Source: JBBTDV01 sp038042605
Lineage (GTDB): Bacteria; Bdellovibrionota; UBA1018
DNA: 43,294 bases
Assembly: GCA_964358645.1 (NCBI GenBank)
Contig: CAYHPW010000021.1
Location: 1 to 43,294, forward strand
Reading direction: 5' to 3'
Part shown: piece by piece, positions 1 to 7,745 of the stretch
How positions within the stretch are numbered: position 1 is the stretch's first letter
Layout of the letters: the number at the start of each line of letters is the position of its first letter
Program-made: the position numbers and the translations under genes
Notes under the pieces: generated by a model
Told to the model about the DNA's origin: nothing
The model's database searches: none
The model's input: only the letters and a program-made list of their open reading frames with translations

Positions 1-14
1 AAATTTGCGGCTCG

Positions 15-38
15 GCAGGCACCCGTCTGCTTTTTTTT
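15..38 (+). terminator. Rho-independent terminator of an upstream gene
   Basis: A six-pair stem (GCAGGC with GTCTGC, one G-U pair) closes a four-base ACCC loop and is followed at once by eight T residues. It would end a plus-strand transcript entering from outside the window. Confidence 0.65.
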
Positions 39-78
39 AGGCGTCTGAGTTACAGATCCACAAACAAGGAAAGACAGA

Positions 79-246
79 ATGCCTCGCTATCTGGAAGACG
101 ACCACTATCGGAAGAGTGATCCCATTCGCCAAGTTTTGCCACGAACTGAAGATGCCGTAAAATCCTACAAAACATCTACTATACTTTTAGAGGTAGGACT
201 CTGCCACAGCAACAACTGCGACAGAGTCCGTAATGCTGTTAATTAA
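79..246 (+). CDS. Possible small hypothetical protein (55 aa)
   Basis: An ATG with a purine-rich GGAAAG stretch about seven bases upstream opens a 55-codon frame ending in TAA just before the convergent gene. The product is hydrophilic (begins MPRYLEDDHYRKSD) with two Cys near its end and no signal peptide or recognisable domain. It lies behind a terminator, so it would need its own promoter, which I cannot see. The inverted repeat at 196-229 lies inside the frame, which counts against it. It may be a chance frame. Confidence 0.22.
   Translation: MPRYLEDDHYRKSDPIRQVLPRTEDAVKSYKTSTILLEVGLCHSNNCDRVRNAVN
196..229. repeat. Inverted repeat / stem-loop
   Basis: GGACTCTG (196-203) is perfectly complementary to CAGAGTCC (222-229), and a CAG/CTG pair (207-209, 216-218) can extend the stem inside. 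No T run follows on either strand, so it is not a classical terminator, although it sits just past the 3' end of the minus-strand gene at 254. Confidence 0.35.
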
Positions 247-253
247 TCAATAT

Positions 254-1435
254 CTATAATAATCTATAGACTTCCCAGAAACTCCACCCATATCTATCGT
301 TCCCATATTTGTTCACAATATATTCCTGCAGCTCCTTGATCCATCTATCACGACGATTAGTAAATGTCTCAGCAAACTCGCTACTAATGGAATGATTATC
401 TAAAGATAACTTCACCCATTCTAAATCGTTATCTAATATTGGTTTAAGATACTTACTTACTCTATCATTATCTAAATCAAATTTCTCATTTTGTACTCGT
501 GCATACATTTGTTCATAAAGAGACTTACGCTTATTAAGTAGAGGCTCTATTTTTGAATTTCTTTTCTCGCTCATTAAGCGTGCAATCTCCTTTATCTCTT
601 GTTCGATCGCCAATCGTTTATTTTTCGATTTCAGTGTATACTTTAAATTTGTCTTCTCAAGCCAAAGTTCACTCAGTCTAGATATTTCAGGATCATCTTG
701 TTTCGAAGCAGCTTCGTATAAACTCCCAGCATCATAAAATTGGGTGGCAAGCAGTATTAAGTCTGCGAATAGCTTTGTCACTTGAGCTGTTTTGGCTGCA
801 ATTAAGCTATTGCGTGCTTGAATTTCTGAAGCCGTTTTGAAGTATCCAAACTTATACCTCAAAGCGAGGTCTCTTAGCTCGTGTTCTTCAGGAAGCTGAT
901 CAAGCGAAAGCGTCCGGGTCATATCACGTATCATGTCTTCATCAGGTATTGATTCGACTGCCGCGATCTTTACTCCTCTAAGCAGTTCATGAATAATGAT
1001 CCCTTTTTTCTTGCGTGCTGTTTTTGCTTCTCCTAACGACATATCTTCGTACCAAGATTGTGAGATTCGTACTTCAATCTTTGTTTGACATGCACCGGTG
1101 CTCTTATCGGCTAAAATCAAACTTTCGCCACCAGGACAGTCATTAAGTGGTTTGCTTTCCAGGTACCAACGTTTAGTCTGTGCTGTCGTTAAAAGCCTAG
1201 CGAGTCCCGGAACACGCGCATAAACTTCATTCAAAGTTTCCTTCACACCTGGAACAGCAAGTGGATCCAGTTTTATAGAACCTTCATTTTCATAAAAATC
1301 AAAAAGATCGCCATTTGGCCCCACATGGCCGCCACCGCTATGGTCGCCTCCAGAACCCGCCTTCACTGGTGAGATTGAAAGTGCGAACACCAAACCAAAA
1401 GCAAATACTATTTTTTTCAAATTTATCGTTTTCAT
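254..1435 (-). CDS. Secreted hypothetical protein, Gly/His-rich N-terminus
   Basis: This 393-residue protein has a clear Sec signal peptide (basic MKTINLKK, hydrophobic core, likely cleavage after VKAG near residue 27). A short Gly/His/Ser-rich linker and a mostly helical, charged body follow; residues about 205-330 are rich in Lys, Glu and Leu and could form coiled coil. An HELL sequence in the middle looks like half of a HExxH motif, but the second His is missing, so I do not call a metallopeptidase. The ATG has an AGAGG Shine-Dalgarno six bases upstream. The gene is AT-rich compared with the core of the window and stands divergently from a truncated TIGR02147 regulator. Function unknown. 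Confidence 0.75.
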   Translation of the reverse strand: MKTINLKKIVFAFGLVFALSISPVKAGSGGDHSGGGHVGPNGDLFDFYENEGSIKLDPLAVPGVKETLNEVYARVPGLARLLTTAQTKRWYLESKPLNDCPGGESLILADKSTGACQTKIEVRISQSWYEDMSLGEAKTARKKKGIIIHELLRGVKIAAVESIPDEDMIRDMTRTLSLDQLPEEHELRDLALRYKFGYFKTASEIQARNSLIAAKTAQVTKLFADLILLATQFYDAGSLYEAASKQDDPEISRLSELWLEKTNLKYTLKSKNKRLAIEQEIKEIARLMSEKRNSKIEPLLNKRKSLYEQMYARVQNEKFDLDNDRVSKYLKPILDNDLEWVKLSLDNHSISSEFAETFTNRRDRWIKELQEYIVNKYGNDRYGWSFWEVYRLL

Positions 1436-1580
1436 AAATTACCTCTTTTCTAGTGGAGACAACCGCTACTGTGCCCCCGGATATTACCGCACTATTGCGG
1501 CACGTCAATAAATAACAGAGGGTTTTTGTATAGCATAGGAAAGTTTCATGAATTATTTGGCTTAAACTTCATTGATTATG

Positions 1581-1598
1581 AACTTATGTCGATAAGTT
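1581..1598. promoter_or_regulatory. Perfect inverted repeat before the regulator fragment, candidate operator
   Basis: AACTTAT and ATAAGTT form a perfect seven-base inverted repeat around GTCG, ending ten bases before the ATG of the TIGR02147-like fragment. The position suits an autoregulatory operator or a hairpin in the mRNA leader. No binding data can be seen here. Confidence 0.35.
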
Positions 1599-1608
1599 AT
1601 TGAAAAAT

Positions 1609-1914
1609 ATGGAAAGAGATTTGTTTGATTATATGAATTATAAAGAATACCTTCTTTCTTGGATCGCATCACGCCCAAAAAAGGGCCGAGGTACAAGAGC
1701 CTCTCTTGCGCAATTTATTCGAAGCCCCATTTCACATATCTCTCAGGTATTAAAGGGCACTTCAGATTTCACACCCGAGCAAGCCGAAGAAGTTAACGAA
1801 TTTTTAGGTCACACAACAGAGCAAGCAGAATACTTTTTATTACTCGTCCAACTAGAACGCGCAGGGACTAAAAAATTAAAAAGTCAAGGATGGCTTATAC
1901 CCCAAGCGGCCTAA
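1609..1914 (+). pseudogene. Truncated TIGR02147-family regulator (N-terminal third)
   Basis: The 101-residue product begins MERDLFDYMNYKEYLLSW and continues with a helix-turn-helix-like segment (SLAQFIRSPISHISQVLKG). This is the layout of the N-terminus of TIGR02147/DUF4423 proteins, as in the intact 284-residue member at the other end of the window. Family members usually run to about 270 residues, so roughly two thirds is missing. The stop codon TAA (1912-1914) lies inside a GGCC-TAAA-GGCC palindrome where the IS4-derived sequence begins, so truncation by the insertion is the simplest reading. I place the start at ATG 1609; a TTG three codons upstream is also in frame. A shortened but still DNA-binding product cannot be excluded. 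Confidence 0.65.
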
Positions 1915-1942
1915 AGGCCGGGGCCCTACGCCATGGCGGTAG
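1908..1942. repeat. Palindromic junction at the left side of the IS remnant
   Basis: Two adjacent palindromes, GGCC-TAAA-GGCC (1908-1919) and a near-perfect CTACGCCATGGCGGTAG (1926-1942), mark the change from regulator sequence to transposase leader. They may be part of the IS end. I could not identify a matching right end. Confidence 0.35.
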
Positions 1943-2013
1943 AAAAGGCCTGAAATCTCGGGTTAGAAAGGGTTTGAAACAACAAACTTTCTTTCCTGGA
2001 GGATTTCAAGCCT

Positions 2014-2277
2014 ATGGCACAACCTACCGTATTTTCCCAACTCATCAAACTCATTCCGCGTACTGAATTTGAATCCATCGTTGCCAGGCATGATGGCGAC
2101 GCCAACCGGACACGACCGACCGAGGTCCTGAGGATCTTTATGCGTATTTTTTGAACTACGCCCAGCGGGGGGCTCCCAAGAAAACGGGGTTCAGATTTCA
2201 CGGGTCAGTATTCGCACTGGACTCAACCACAATTGAGCTTTGCCTGAGTCTGTCGCCGTGGGCCGTCTTTCATAGGG
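2014..2277 (+). pseudogene. Decayed IS4-family transposase (DUF4372 type)
   Basis: From ATG 2014 the frame encodes MAQPTVFSQLIKLIPRTEFE and a following RHDGD, the typical N-terminus of IS4-family transposases with a DUF4372 domain. It stops at 2152-2154. In another frame, from about 2151, GFRFHGSVFALDSTTIELCL and SPWA follow. This matches the family segment that carries the first catalytic Asp (LDSTT). Some 80 to 100 residues between the two pieces are missing and everything after SPWAVFHRA is gone, so the element is dead. GGAGG lies eleven bases before the ATG. The family assignment is from remembered family motifs. Confidence 0.75.
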
Positions 2278-2279
2278 CA

Positions 2280-2481
2280 ATCATCGTGGATATCATGCCA
2301 AGCGACCCGAAAATCCTGGGATTCAGTAACCGTTGGTACAAGGATGGAATCGAAAACAAAGAAACGAGGCGGCTTCCAGACAGAAGCTCGATCTGTATCT
2401 TTTCGCTCCCCTACTTTGTCTGCAGTAAGTTGGAGGCCGTGAAGAGCCAGGGCGGGAATGATCTGCGAACTCGTCACACAT
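2280..2481 (+). pseudogene. Fragment of a nucleotidyltransferase-like gene (AbiEii-toxin-like family)
   Basis: Immediately after the transposase piece, in the same frame, comes IVDIMPSDPKILGFSNRWYK, then ICIFSLPYFVCSKLEA, then GGNDLRTRHTF. The blocks VD(I/V)MP-ILGFSNRWY, the aromatic segment ending in TKLEA, and GGGD-SHD belong, as I recall them, to small bacterial nucleotidyltransferase proteins annotated near the AbiEii toxin family. The N-terminal catalytic GG-DxD part is absent and the frame runs on into the antisense of a tRNA, so this is a gene fragment. It may be a relic of a defence or toxin gene brought in with the insertion. Confidence 0.5.
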
Positions 2482-2514
2482 TCTTACCAATTAAAACTCG
2501 CCAGAACCAAAAAA

Positions 2515-2588
2515 TGCACCCAGCAGGAGTCGAACCTGCGACCTTTGCCTCCGGAGGGCAACGCTCTATCCAACTGAGCTATGGGTGC
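2515..2588 (-). tRNA. tRNA-Arg (anticodon CCG)
   Basis: The minus strand folds into a full cloverleaf: acceptor GCACCCA paired with TGGGTGC, D stem GCTC/GAGC, anticodon stem TTGCC/GGCAA around the loop CTCCGGA (anticodon CCG, reads CGG), variable AGGTC, and T stem GCAGG/CCTGC with TTCGACT. The discriminator base is A. CCA is not encoded; six T residues follow directly and could end the transcript. Confidence 0.95.
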
Positions 2589-2783
2589 CCAGAACACTGA
2601 CGTCTGTACTTTTTGCGAATAATCGTGTCAACCAGCTCTCTCAACATACTCTTATTCACACCGGATAACCTCACGCCGTTGGTACCATATAGGTGCCATA
2701 GCGTTGCATATCAAAAAAACGTGGCCAAATATTTCTGCCGAACTCCTTGTTTTTAATATCTATTCCAAAATTACCAAAACCAG

Positions 2784-2832
2784 TAACCCCAGCTCTGGAG
2801 GCTGACGCTCTATCCAACTGAGCTACGGGCAC
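2784..2832 (-). pseudogene. Broken tRNA-Arg-like copy (5' two thirds only)
   Basis: The minus strand has an acceptor-like GTGCCCG, an intact D arm identical to the neighbouring tRNA-Arg, and an anticodon stem TCAGC/GCTGG with loop CTCCAGA. The T arm and 3' acceptor strand are missing and replaced by unrelated AT-rich sequence. The anticodon position reads CCA, which looks like an Arg CCG changed at one base rather than a true tRNA-Trp. It cannot fold into a full tRNA, so I call it a relic or a recombination scar. Confidence 0.6.
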
Positions 2833-2912
2833 ATGGAATAACAACGCCTTATCACAAAGCAAAACCAAGCGCTAAAAACTGACCGATTACCATTAACCCT
2901 TATTACCCCCCA

Positions 2913-3626
2913 TTAACCCAAAACTGCGCTGGACCTTGGGAGTATCGCGCTGCCTACTCTGATATGCGTGGCTCCTTCTTGAATCGCAAGCTCGAAATCA
3001 GCCGACATACCCATCGAAAGCTTTCCTTGCGTCCAAGGGCGGCAACGAAGCTCTAGTTCGCGTAGATCCCGGAATGCTGACTGCAAACCAACCATATCAT
3101 TTTCAGAATTTGGGATGCACATCAGACCCTGCAAACTAAGCTCAGACAGCTGCCCAACGGACTTCGCGAAATCCACAACGGATTCAGGCAACACACCGCT
3201 CTTTGATTTCTCACGGTCCACATTGACCTCTATGAAAACCGGCAACATCCCCTCACGTCCCGACCCACGCCAGCGCTTTGACAGTTCGCTCGCTAATTTT
3301 TCTGAGTCAAGCGTGTGAACGGCATATACATGCTGAATCAGAGCCTTGACTTTATTCGTCTGGAGATGGCCTATAAAATGCCAACGAATACCGGTGCAAT
3401 CATGCCGGCGAAGCTCTTCAGCCTTAGCGACAAGCTCCTGAACATAGTTCTCGCCAAAATCCCTGTGCCCGAGGTGGTAAAGCGCCTCAATCTGTTCCAC
3501 CGGCCGGGTCTTGCTCACAACTATCAGCGTCACCTTATTTGCATCTTCAACAGCACCGCTTTTGTCACCAATGGCAGAAAGAATTCTAATCAAAGTCTGC
3601 TGATACCTGACAGCTACACCACTCAC
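2913..3626 (-). CDS. yggS: YggS/PROSC-family PLP homeostasis protein
   Basis: A 237-residue, single-domain fold-type III PLP-binding protein that buffers free pyridoxal phosphate in the cytoplasm and is not known to catalyse a reaction. Family motifs are clear: VSKTRP (the Lys that binds PLP), FGENYVQE, WHFIGHLQTNK, SMGMSADFELAI and the C-terminal THIRVGSAI. The length is normal. The start is GTG at 3626, overlapping the upstream maf stop as GTGA, so translation is probably coupled. It is the last gene of the minus-strand run STAS, HATPase, Maf, YggS. The link with Maf is housekeeping in nature; why they travel with signalling genes is not evident. Confidence 0.95.
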   Translation of the reverse strand: MSGVAVRYQQTLIRILSAIGDKSGAVEDANKVTLIVVSKTRPVEQIEALYHLGHRDFGENYVQELVAKAEELRRHDCTGIRWHFIGHLQTNKVKALIQHVYAVHTLDSEKLASELSKRWRGSGREGMLPVFIEVNVDREKSKSGVLPESVVDFAKSVGQLSELSLQGLMCIPNSENDMVGLQSAFRDLRELELRCRPWTQGKLSMGMSADFELAIQEGATHIRVGSAILPRSSAVLG

Positions 3627-4303
3627 GTTGCACCCGAAAAAATACTGATCCCAAAATGCTCCTCTAAATCTCGCGCTACTTCAGCCATCGGAAGACCAAC
3701 CACGTTCGAATAACTCCCGCAAATCCTCTCGATTAGCATCATTCCAAAACCTTGTGCCGCATAACCCCCGGCCTTATCCATAGGCTCACCGGTAGCGACA
3801 TACCGCCGTATTTCCATTTTCGAAAGGCGCCTTATCTTGACCTCTGATTTAACAATCCGTTTAACAGCTCGCTTGCGAACACTCACAACGCCACCGGACA
3901 CTGGCATCAAGCAATACCCGGTTAAAACCGTGTGCGTGCGCCCTTGAAGCATTCCAAGCATCCTAGCAGCATCACGCTCGTTGCGTGGTTTACCGAGTAC
4001 CGTGACCCGTCGCCCATGCGCGCCAGCAGCCGTCGGCGCTATAACAACCGTGTCCGCTGCAACTACAACCGAGCCCACACCAAAAGGCGCCATGGCCTCG
4101 CACTGCTTTGCTAGCGCCGAATGGGCCTTTAAACAAGCAAGCCTGAGGACCATTTTGCGCACGGATTCTCCTGCTAATCGTTTTTCTGAAACTATTGGAG
4201 CAATAGTGCACACATGAAAACCACAGGTCTTCATAAGATCAAGCCGTCTTGGCGAAGTCGATGCCAGGATTATGATTGGTCTATGCGCTTTACGTTTCGC
4301 CAT
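3623..4303 (-). CDS. maf: Maf-family nucleotide pyrophosphatase
   Basis: Maf proteins hydrolyse non-canonical or modified nucleoside triphosphates to monophosphates and have been linked to septum formation. The protein shows the substrate loop ILASTSPRR near the N-terminus, the catalytic AADTVV, a GKP motif, the MDKAGGYAAQGFG block and SYSNVVGLP. A somewhat long insertion (residues about 85-95, AAGAHGRRV) lies between ADTVV and GKP. I use ATG 4303, which gives 226 residues and a 16-base gap to the upstream gene; a longer in-frame start would run into that gene and add residues unlike any Maf. The 3' end overlaps the yggS start by four bases. Confidence 0.93.
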   Translation of the reverse strand: MAKRKAHRPIIILASTSPRRLDLMKTCGFHVCTIAPIVSEKRLAGESVRKMVLRLACLKAHSALAKQCEAMAPFGVGSVVVAADTVVIAPTAAGAHGRRVTVLGKPRNERDAARMLGMLQGRTHTVLTGYCLMPVSGGVVSVRKRAVKRIVKSEVKIRRLSKMEIRRYVATGEPMDKAGGYAAQGFGMMLIERICGSYSNVVGLPMAEVARDLEEHFGISIFSGAT

Positions 4304-4319
4304 GCACTGGCCCTGAGAC

Positions 4320-5294
4320 TCAAAAATACATCTGCGTTGACAGGAATCTGAACTGATCCTTAAACTTCCTGTAATTATCAAGGCGCCTAAAAAATACCGT
4401 CACCTCTGTCCTTGTACGCGATTCACTTGCAAAAAGAAAACTGCCGCCGGATTTAAACACAGTAGCCAAGCCTATACCGGCGTTCGCCACCGAAGTCCTG
4501 ACCTTGTATTCTGATGTTGAATAGCTCTTAGACACATAAGAAAGAACCGACATCTTATCGAGGCTGCCAAACAAATCCACCGCTGTGATCGCCACATATT
4601 TGCCATCATAAGCCAAGTGCATCTCCACAACCTGCCGCCCGCCAAGCTTCATCTGTGCTGATCTCGGGGTGGTGTTGTAAAGCGGCCTACCCAACTCATC
4701 AACAGGCGCATCAAAAATCGCGTTCATCAATAATTCATCAACTGCGTTGGCGACTACAGTAGCCATGCGGCTCTGGAATTTGGCTGCAAGTAGATAGTTT
4801 TTAACGGCTTCCACGGCATCCCTTTTTTGACTTGCCTCCGAAAGCTTGACCACCTGAACCTTGGCTTTGGGGCTCATCATGTTTTTAATGCCGAATGCCC
4901 GCTCCAGGAGCGTGGCTCTAACCACATAACCATAATGCTCGCCTGACTCCTTCGTATTCAAATAATTCCTCATGATGAAATGGCCGAAAAGAGGGCTTTG
5001 CACCAGATAAGGCAAATGTTCAAGTTGCCGGGAGCTTATAAAATGAATATTGTTCGGGTTGATCCGCTCCGAAAACATTCCTATCGATTCCTGAATGGAT
5101 CTCTCGAAAGCCTGGTAAAGATCTTCCTTGCATGCATCCACAAAAATCACCAGCGGCTCTTCAGCAACAATGGCCGTGCCTGAATCTTCATGCTTATGAA
5201 TGGTGTGGAGTGAAAGTCCCGCAGTCATCGCGACCTGTGCCGCAAAGGCCTGATCTTCAGTACGCCGTGAAATTAGGAGAAGCGTCTTGCCCAA
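4320..5294 (-). CDS. Receiver-like plus HATPase protein, anti-sigma-kinase type
   Basis: The N-terminal part (about 1-135) alternates beta and alpha segments like a response-regulator receiver, with a possible phospho-acceptor at D53 in LVIFVDA. The C-terminal part (about 165-300) is a GHKL ATPase: N box VDELLMNAI with E187 and N191, a weakened G1 box around D240-LFG, and a good G2 box NAGIGL (271-276). No histidine phosphorylation domain is present, so it resembles RsbW/SpoIIAB serine kinases rather than a sensor kinase. The STAS gene lies 12 bases upstream in the same operon, and a SpoIIE phosphatase diverges from it. I infer that it phosphorylates the STAS partner; its final target is unknown. 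Confidence 0.8.
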   Translation of the reverse strand: MGKTLLLISRRTEDQAFAAQVAMTAGLSLHTIHKHEDSGTAIVAEEPLVIFVDACKEDLYQAFERSIQESIGMFSERINPNNIHFISSRQLEHLPYLVQSPLFGHFIMRNYLNTKESGEHYGYVVRATLLERAFGIKNMMSPKAKVQVVKLSEASQKRDAVEAVKNYLLAAKFQSRMATVVANAVDELLMNAIFDAPVDELGRPLYNTTPRSAQMKLGGRQVVEMHLAYDGKYVAITAVDLFGSLDKMSVLSYVSKSYSTSEYKVRTSVANAGIGLATVFKSGGSFLFASESRTRTEVTVFFRRLDNYRKFKDQFRFLSTQMYF

Positions 5295-5306
5295 TCGTCT
5301 CCCACA

Positions 5307-5771
5307 CTACCTTGTCAAAAACCCGAAATATTCTTCCGGGATATCATCAAACACGGCTTTGCTACCGCATTTGGTGCATTTGAGGTCAGGTAATTTAAGA
5401 TTAAGCTTCTTAAGATCCTCTGTCTTGAACAAACCAACTAACTCACCATTGCAATTCGTGCAGGAAAACGGGACATAGATGGATTCGACCGTACCCCCAC
5501 AGGTGAAGTTTGAAATAAGATTAATCTGCTCCACAATTGCAGTAGAACACTCAACGAACTTAATCCTTGTACCCTTTGCCTGGACTGACTGGAAATACTT
5601 GACCCATGCCTTCAGTCCTATTGAATTAATTCTTGGTACCTCCTTGCAGTTAACCACCAGCTCCGCGGGAGGCGCACCTATGAGCTGATCAAAATTAACC
5701 GTTTCTTCAATCGAACCAGCTAATCTAACAAGCAAAACATCACCTTTTTGTTCCTTGACGACATTGACCAC
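5307..5771 (-). CDS. STAS-domain antagonist with C-terminal zinc ribbon
   Basis: Residues 1-100 form a STAS domain like SpoIIAA/RsbV anti-anti-sigma factors. The segment INSIGLKAW places a Ser (S50) at the usual phosphorylation site, although the family DS(S/T)G is here NSIG. Residues 104-135 carry two CxxC knuckles (CTNC, CTKC), a zinc ribbon not usual in this family. I choose GTG 5771, with GGAG five bases upstream, giving 154 residues; a longer ORF would overlap the start of the divergent phosphatase. The intergenic space of 57 bases must hold both promoters. Likely the switch protein between the HATPase and the SpoIIE phosphatase. Confidence 0.82.
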   Translation of the reverse strand: MVNVVKEQKGDVLLVRLAGSIEETVNFDQLIGAPPAELVVNCKEVPRINSIGLKAWVKYFQSVQAKGTRIKFVECSTAIVEQINLISNFTCGGTVESIYVPFSCTNCNGELVGLFKTEDLKKLNLKLPDLKCTKCGSKAVFDDIPEEYFGFLTR

Positions 5772-5828
5772 GGTTGCTCCAATTTCAAACAAGTTGAATT
5801 CAATCAAAATCTTAGTGAAAATATAGCA

Positions 5829-7745
5829 ATGGAGCAACAGCATTTTAAAGTTTCATGGTCGGTAGGCACTAAAATGTTGATCGGGGGCGTATTGCTGTTA
5901 GCCCTTGTTATAACATTCTTGAATGTTTCAACGATCTTTTTGTTTTCCGAGGACAAGAAGGCTTATGTCTACCAAAGGCAGGGCACTGAAGCCATGCTTG
6001 CGGGCAGGGAAATGGTCGCGACAGTACGACGCGCGATCGATACGTTGAGAGTCTCGCTTGCAGCGTTTGATCCGTTAAAGCCGATCACCCAAAATGAAAA
6101 TACAACACTTCAGTCTATTATAAATAATCAGTCGGAGATATCTTTTCTCTCGGTCCAGCTTATTGACATAAAAAGTGCAGCCGTTTCGAAAATCATACAA
6201 GGTGAGAACGAAAAAGAGTTCAAATCGCTGGGTATGAAAACCTCCGATCTCGACCTATTAGCGGAACAAGCAAAGGAGGTCCTGCCTGAGCTGATTAAAA
6301 ACTCATACGCGTTCCTAAACATGAGCAAAATGGGCGAAGTACCGATCATCAGCGTTCTTATGGCGGATACCAAACTGCAGTCAAATCCCAGCGGAATGCC
6401 AGTCGCTATGGGCATCGTATCATTGAAAGAACTCGGCAAACAGTTAAGCGGCGTCACCATGACGATAGCCAACCGTTCCGGCCATGTGCTCTTCGCGACC
6501 GACTCAGCGATCATGTTTGGCAAAAGAAATATATCGGACGACGCTCTTTTTCAAACAGCCACCAACAGCCAGTTAGAAAATGGCGCGAAGGAATACGAAG
6601 CCGACGGCATCCAGTACCTGGGCACTTATGTCAACGCCGGGTTCGACCTAGTCGTGGTGAATAAAACCGAATGGCGCAAGGCCATGAAAGCCACCTACGC
6701 GCTGACGGAAAAATTCATACTGCTTGGACTAATCGCCATAGGAGCGGCTGTCATACTGACGATTCTGTTTTCAAAAACTCTTACCGCGCCCATCAACAGG
6801 CTTTATGAAGCCACTAAAGTGATAGCCAGAGGAGACTTCAACATCAACCTTGAAGCAAAAGGCAAGGATGAAATATCGGCGCTAACCCAATCATTCAATG
6901 TCATGTCAAAACAAATCAGCGAGCTGATCGACGAAAGAATGCAAAAGGTCCATTTGGAAAATGAACTAGCCATCGCATCAACCGTGCAACAGACACTGAT
7001 ACCTCCACCGGTATTCCGCAATGACAACGTTCACATTTACAGCCACTACCAATCCGCAACTCAATGTGGCGGCGACTGGTGGGGATTTTTCACGGTGGGC
7101 AACAAGATGTCCGTGATGATTGCGGACGCCACGGGACATGGGCTCCCATCGGCGCTGATGACCGCATCCGCCCGCAGCTGCATCAGCGTGTTACACAAAC
7201 TTGCCCAGGAAACGCCGGAGTTCAATTTTTCCCCAAGTGCCATGCTCTCGTTTGCAAACAGGGTAATATATGATGCTTCGCTCGGAAAAATCATGATGAC
7301 TTTCTTCGCCGGAGTGATGGACTTCGACAAAATGACCATGACGTACTCAAGCGCGGGCCATAATCCACCATGGCTTTTCACGATGGAAAACGGCGCCTAC
7401 ATACAAAAGAGCCTTATAGCAACAGGACTGCGACTTGGCGAAACCAGGGATGTGCAGCAACCTTTCGAGGAAAAAAGTATATCGATAAAACCAAATGACA
7501 TAGTGTTCATGTATACAGATGGATTGCTTGAAGGACAGGACCTGGGCGGCAATATGTACGGCAAAAAACGCGCACGCAAGGTAGTGGAGGCTAACCTCAG
7601 CCATGGACCAGAAAAAATAGTGAAGTCCGTCATGGACGATTTCATGAAGTATAACCAGGGTAAAGTCTTTGATGATGACGTAACATTAGCAACGGCAATG
7701 ATACTTCCCCGGGAGGTAGTCGACTTAGGCCATGCCCAATCTTGA
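5829..7745 (+). CDS. Membrane-bound SpoIIE-type PP2C phosphatase with HAMP domain
   Basis: The 638-residue protein has TM1 (about 16-38), an extracytoplasmic sensor region of some 250 residues, TM2 (about 295-317), a HAMP domain (TAPINRLYEATK onward) and a SpoIIE/PP2C phosphatase domain. The metal-binding motifs are visible: CGGDWWG, IADATGHGLPSALMT, SSAGHNPPW, YTDGLLEG and DDDVTLA. Such enzymes dephosphorylate STAS antagonists, so the divergent STAS gene is the natural substrate. I take ATG 5829 (MEQQHFKVSW); an upstream in-frame ATG would run into the divergent gene. No strong ribosome-binding site is seen. The stop overlaps the next gene by 14 bases. Confidence 0.92.
   Translation: MEQQHFKVSWSVGTKMLIGGVLLLALVITFLNVSTIFLFSEDKKAYVYQRQGTEAMLAGREMVATVRRAIDTLRVSLAAFDPLKPITQNENTTLQSIINNQSEISFLSVQLIDIKSAAVSKIIQGENEKEFKSLGMKTSDLDLLAEQAKEVLPELIKNSYAFLNMSKMGEVPIISVLMADTKLQSNPSGMPVAMGIVSLKELGKQLSGVTMTIANRSGHVLFATDSAIMFGKRNISDDALFQTATNSQLENGAKEYEADGIQYLGTYVNAGFDLVVVNKTEWRKAMKATYALTEKFILLGLIAIGAAVILTILFSKTLTAPINRLYEATKVIARGDFNINLEAKGKDEISALTQSFNVMSKQISELIDERMQKVHLENELAIASTVQQTLIPPPVFRNDNVHIYSHYQSATQCGGDWWGFFTVGNKMSVMIADATGHGLPSALMTASARSCISVLHKLAQETPEFNFSPSAMLSFANRVIYDASLGKIMMTFFAGVMDFDKMTMTYSSAGHNPPWLFTMENGAYIQKSLIATGLRLGETRDVQQPFEEKSISIKPNDIVFMYTDGLLEGQDLGGNMYGKKRARKVVEANLSHGPEKIVKSVMDDFMKYNQGKVFDDDVTLATAMILPREVVDLGHAQS

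Noticed and set aside
254..1435. HELL sequence as a zinc peptidase motif
   Set aside because: The second His of HExxH is missing (HELLR), so no metal site can be supported.
2490..2600. Reading frame ending in MHPAGVEPATFASGGQRSIQ
   Set aside because: It is the antisense translation of tRNA-Arg(CCG), a well-known false protein.
2784..2832. tRNA-Trp by its CCA anticodon
   Set aside because: The body resembles tRNA-Arg and the T arm and 3' acceptor strand are missing.
2671..2868. 65-residue minus-strand frame with VPVAQLDRASAS
   Set aside because: The recognisable part is a translated tRNA-like sequence; the rest (2671-2783) has no visible family or ribosome-binding site.
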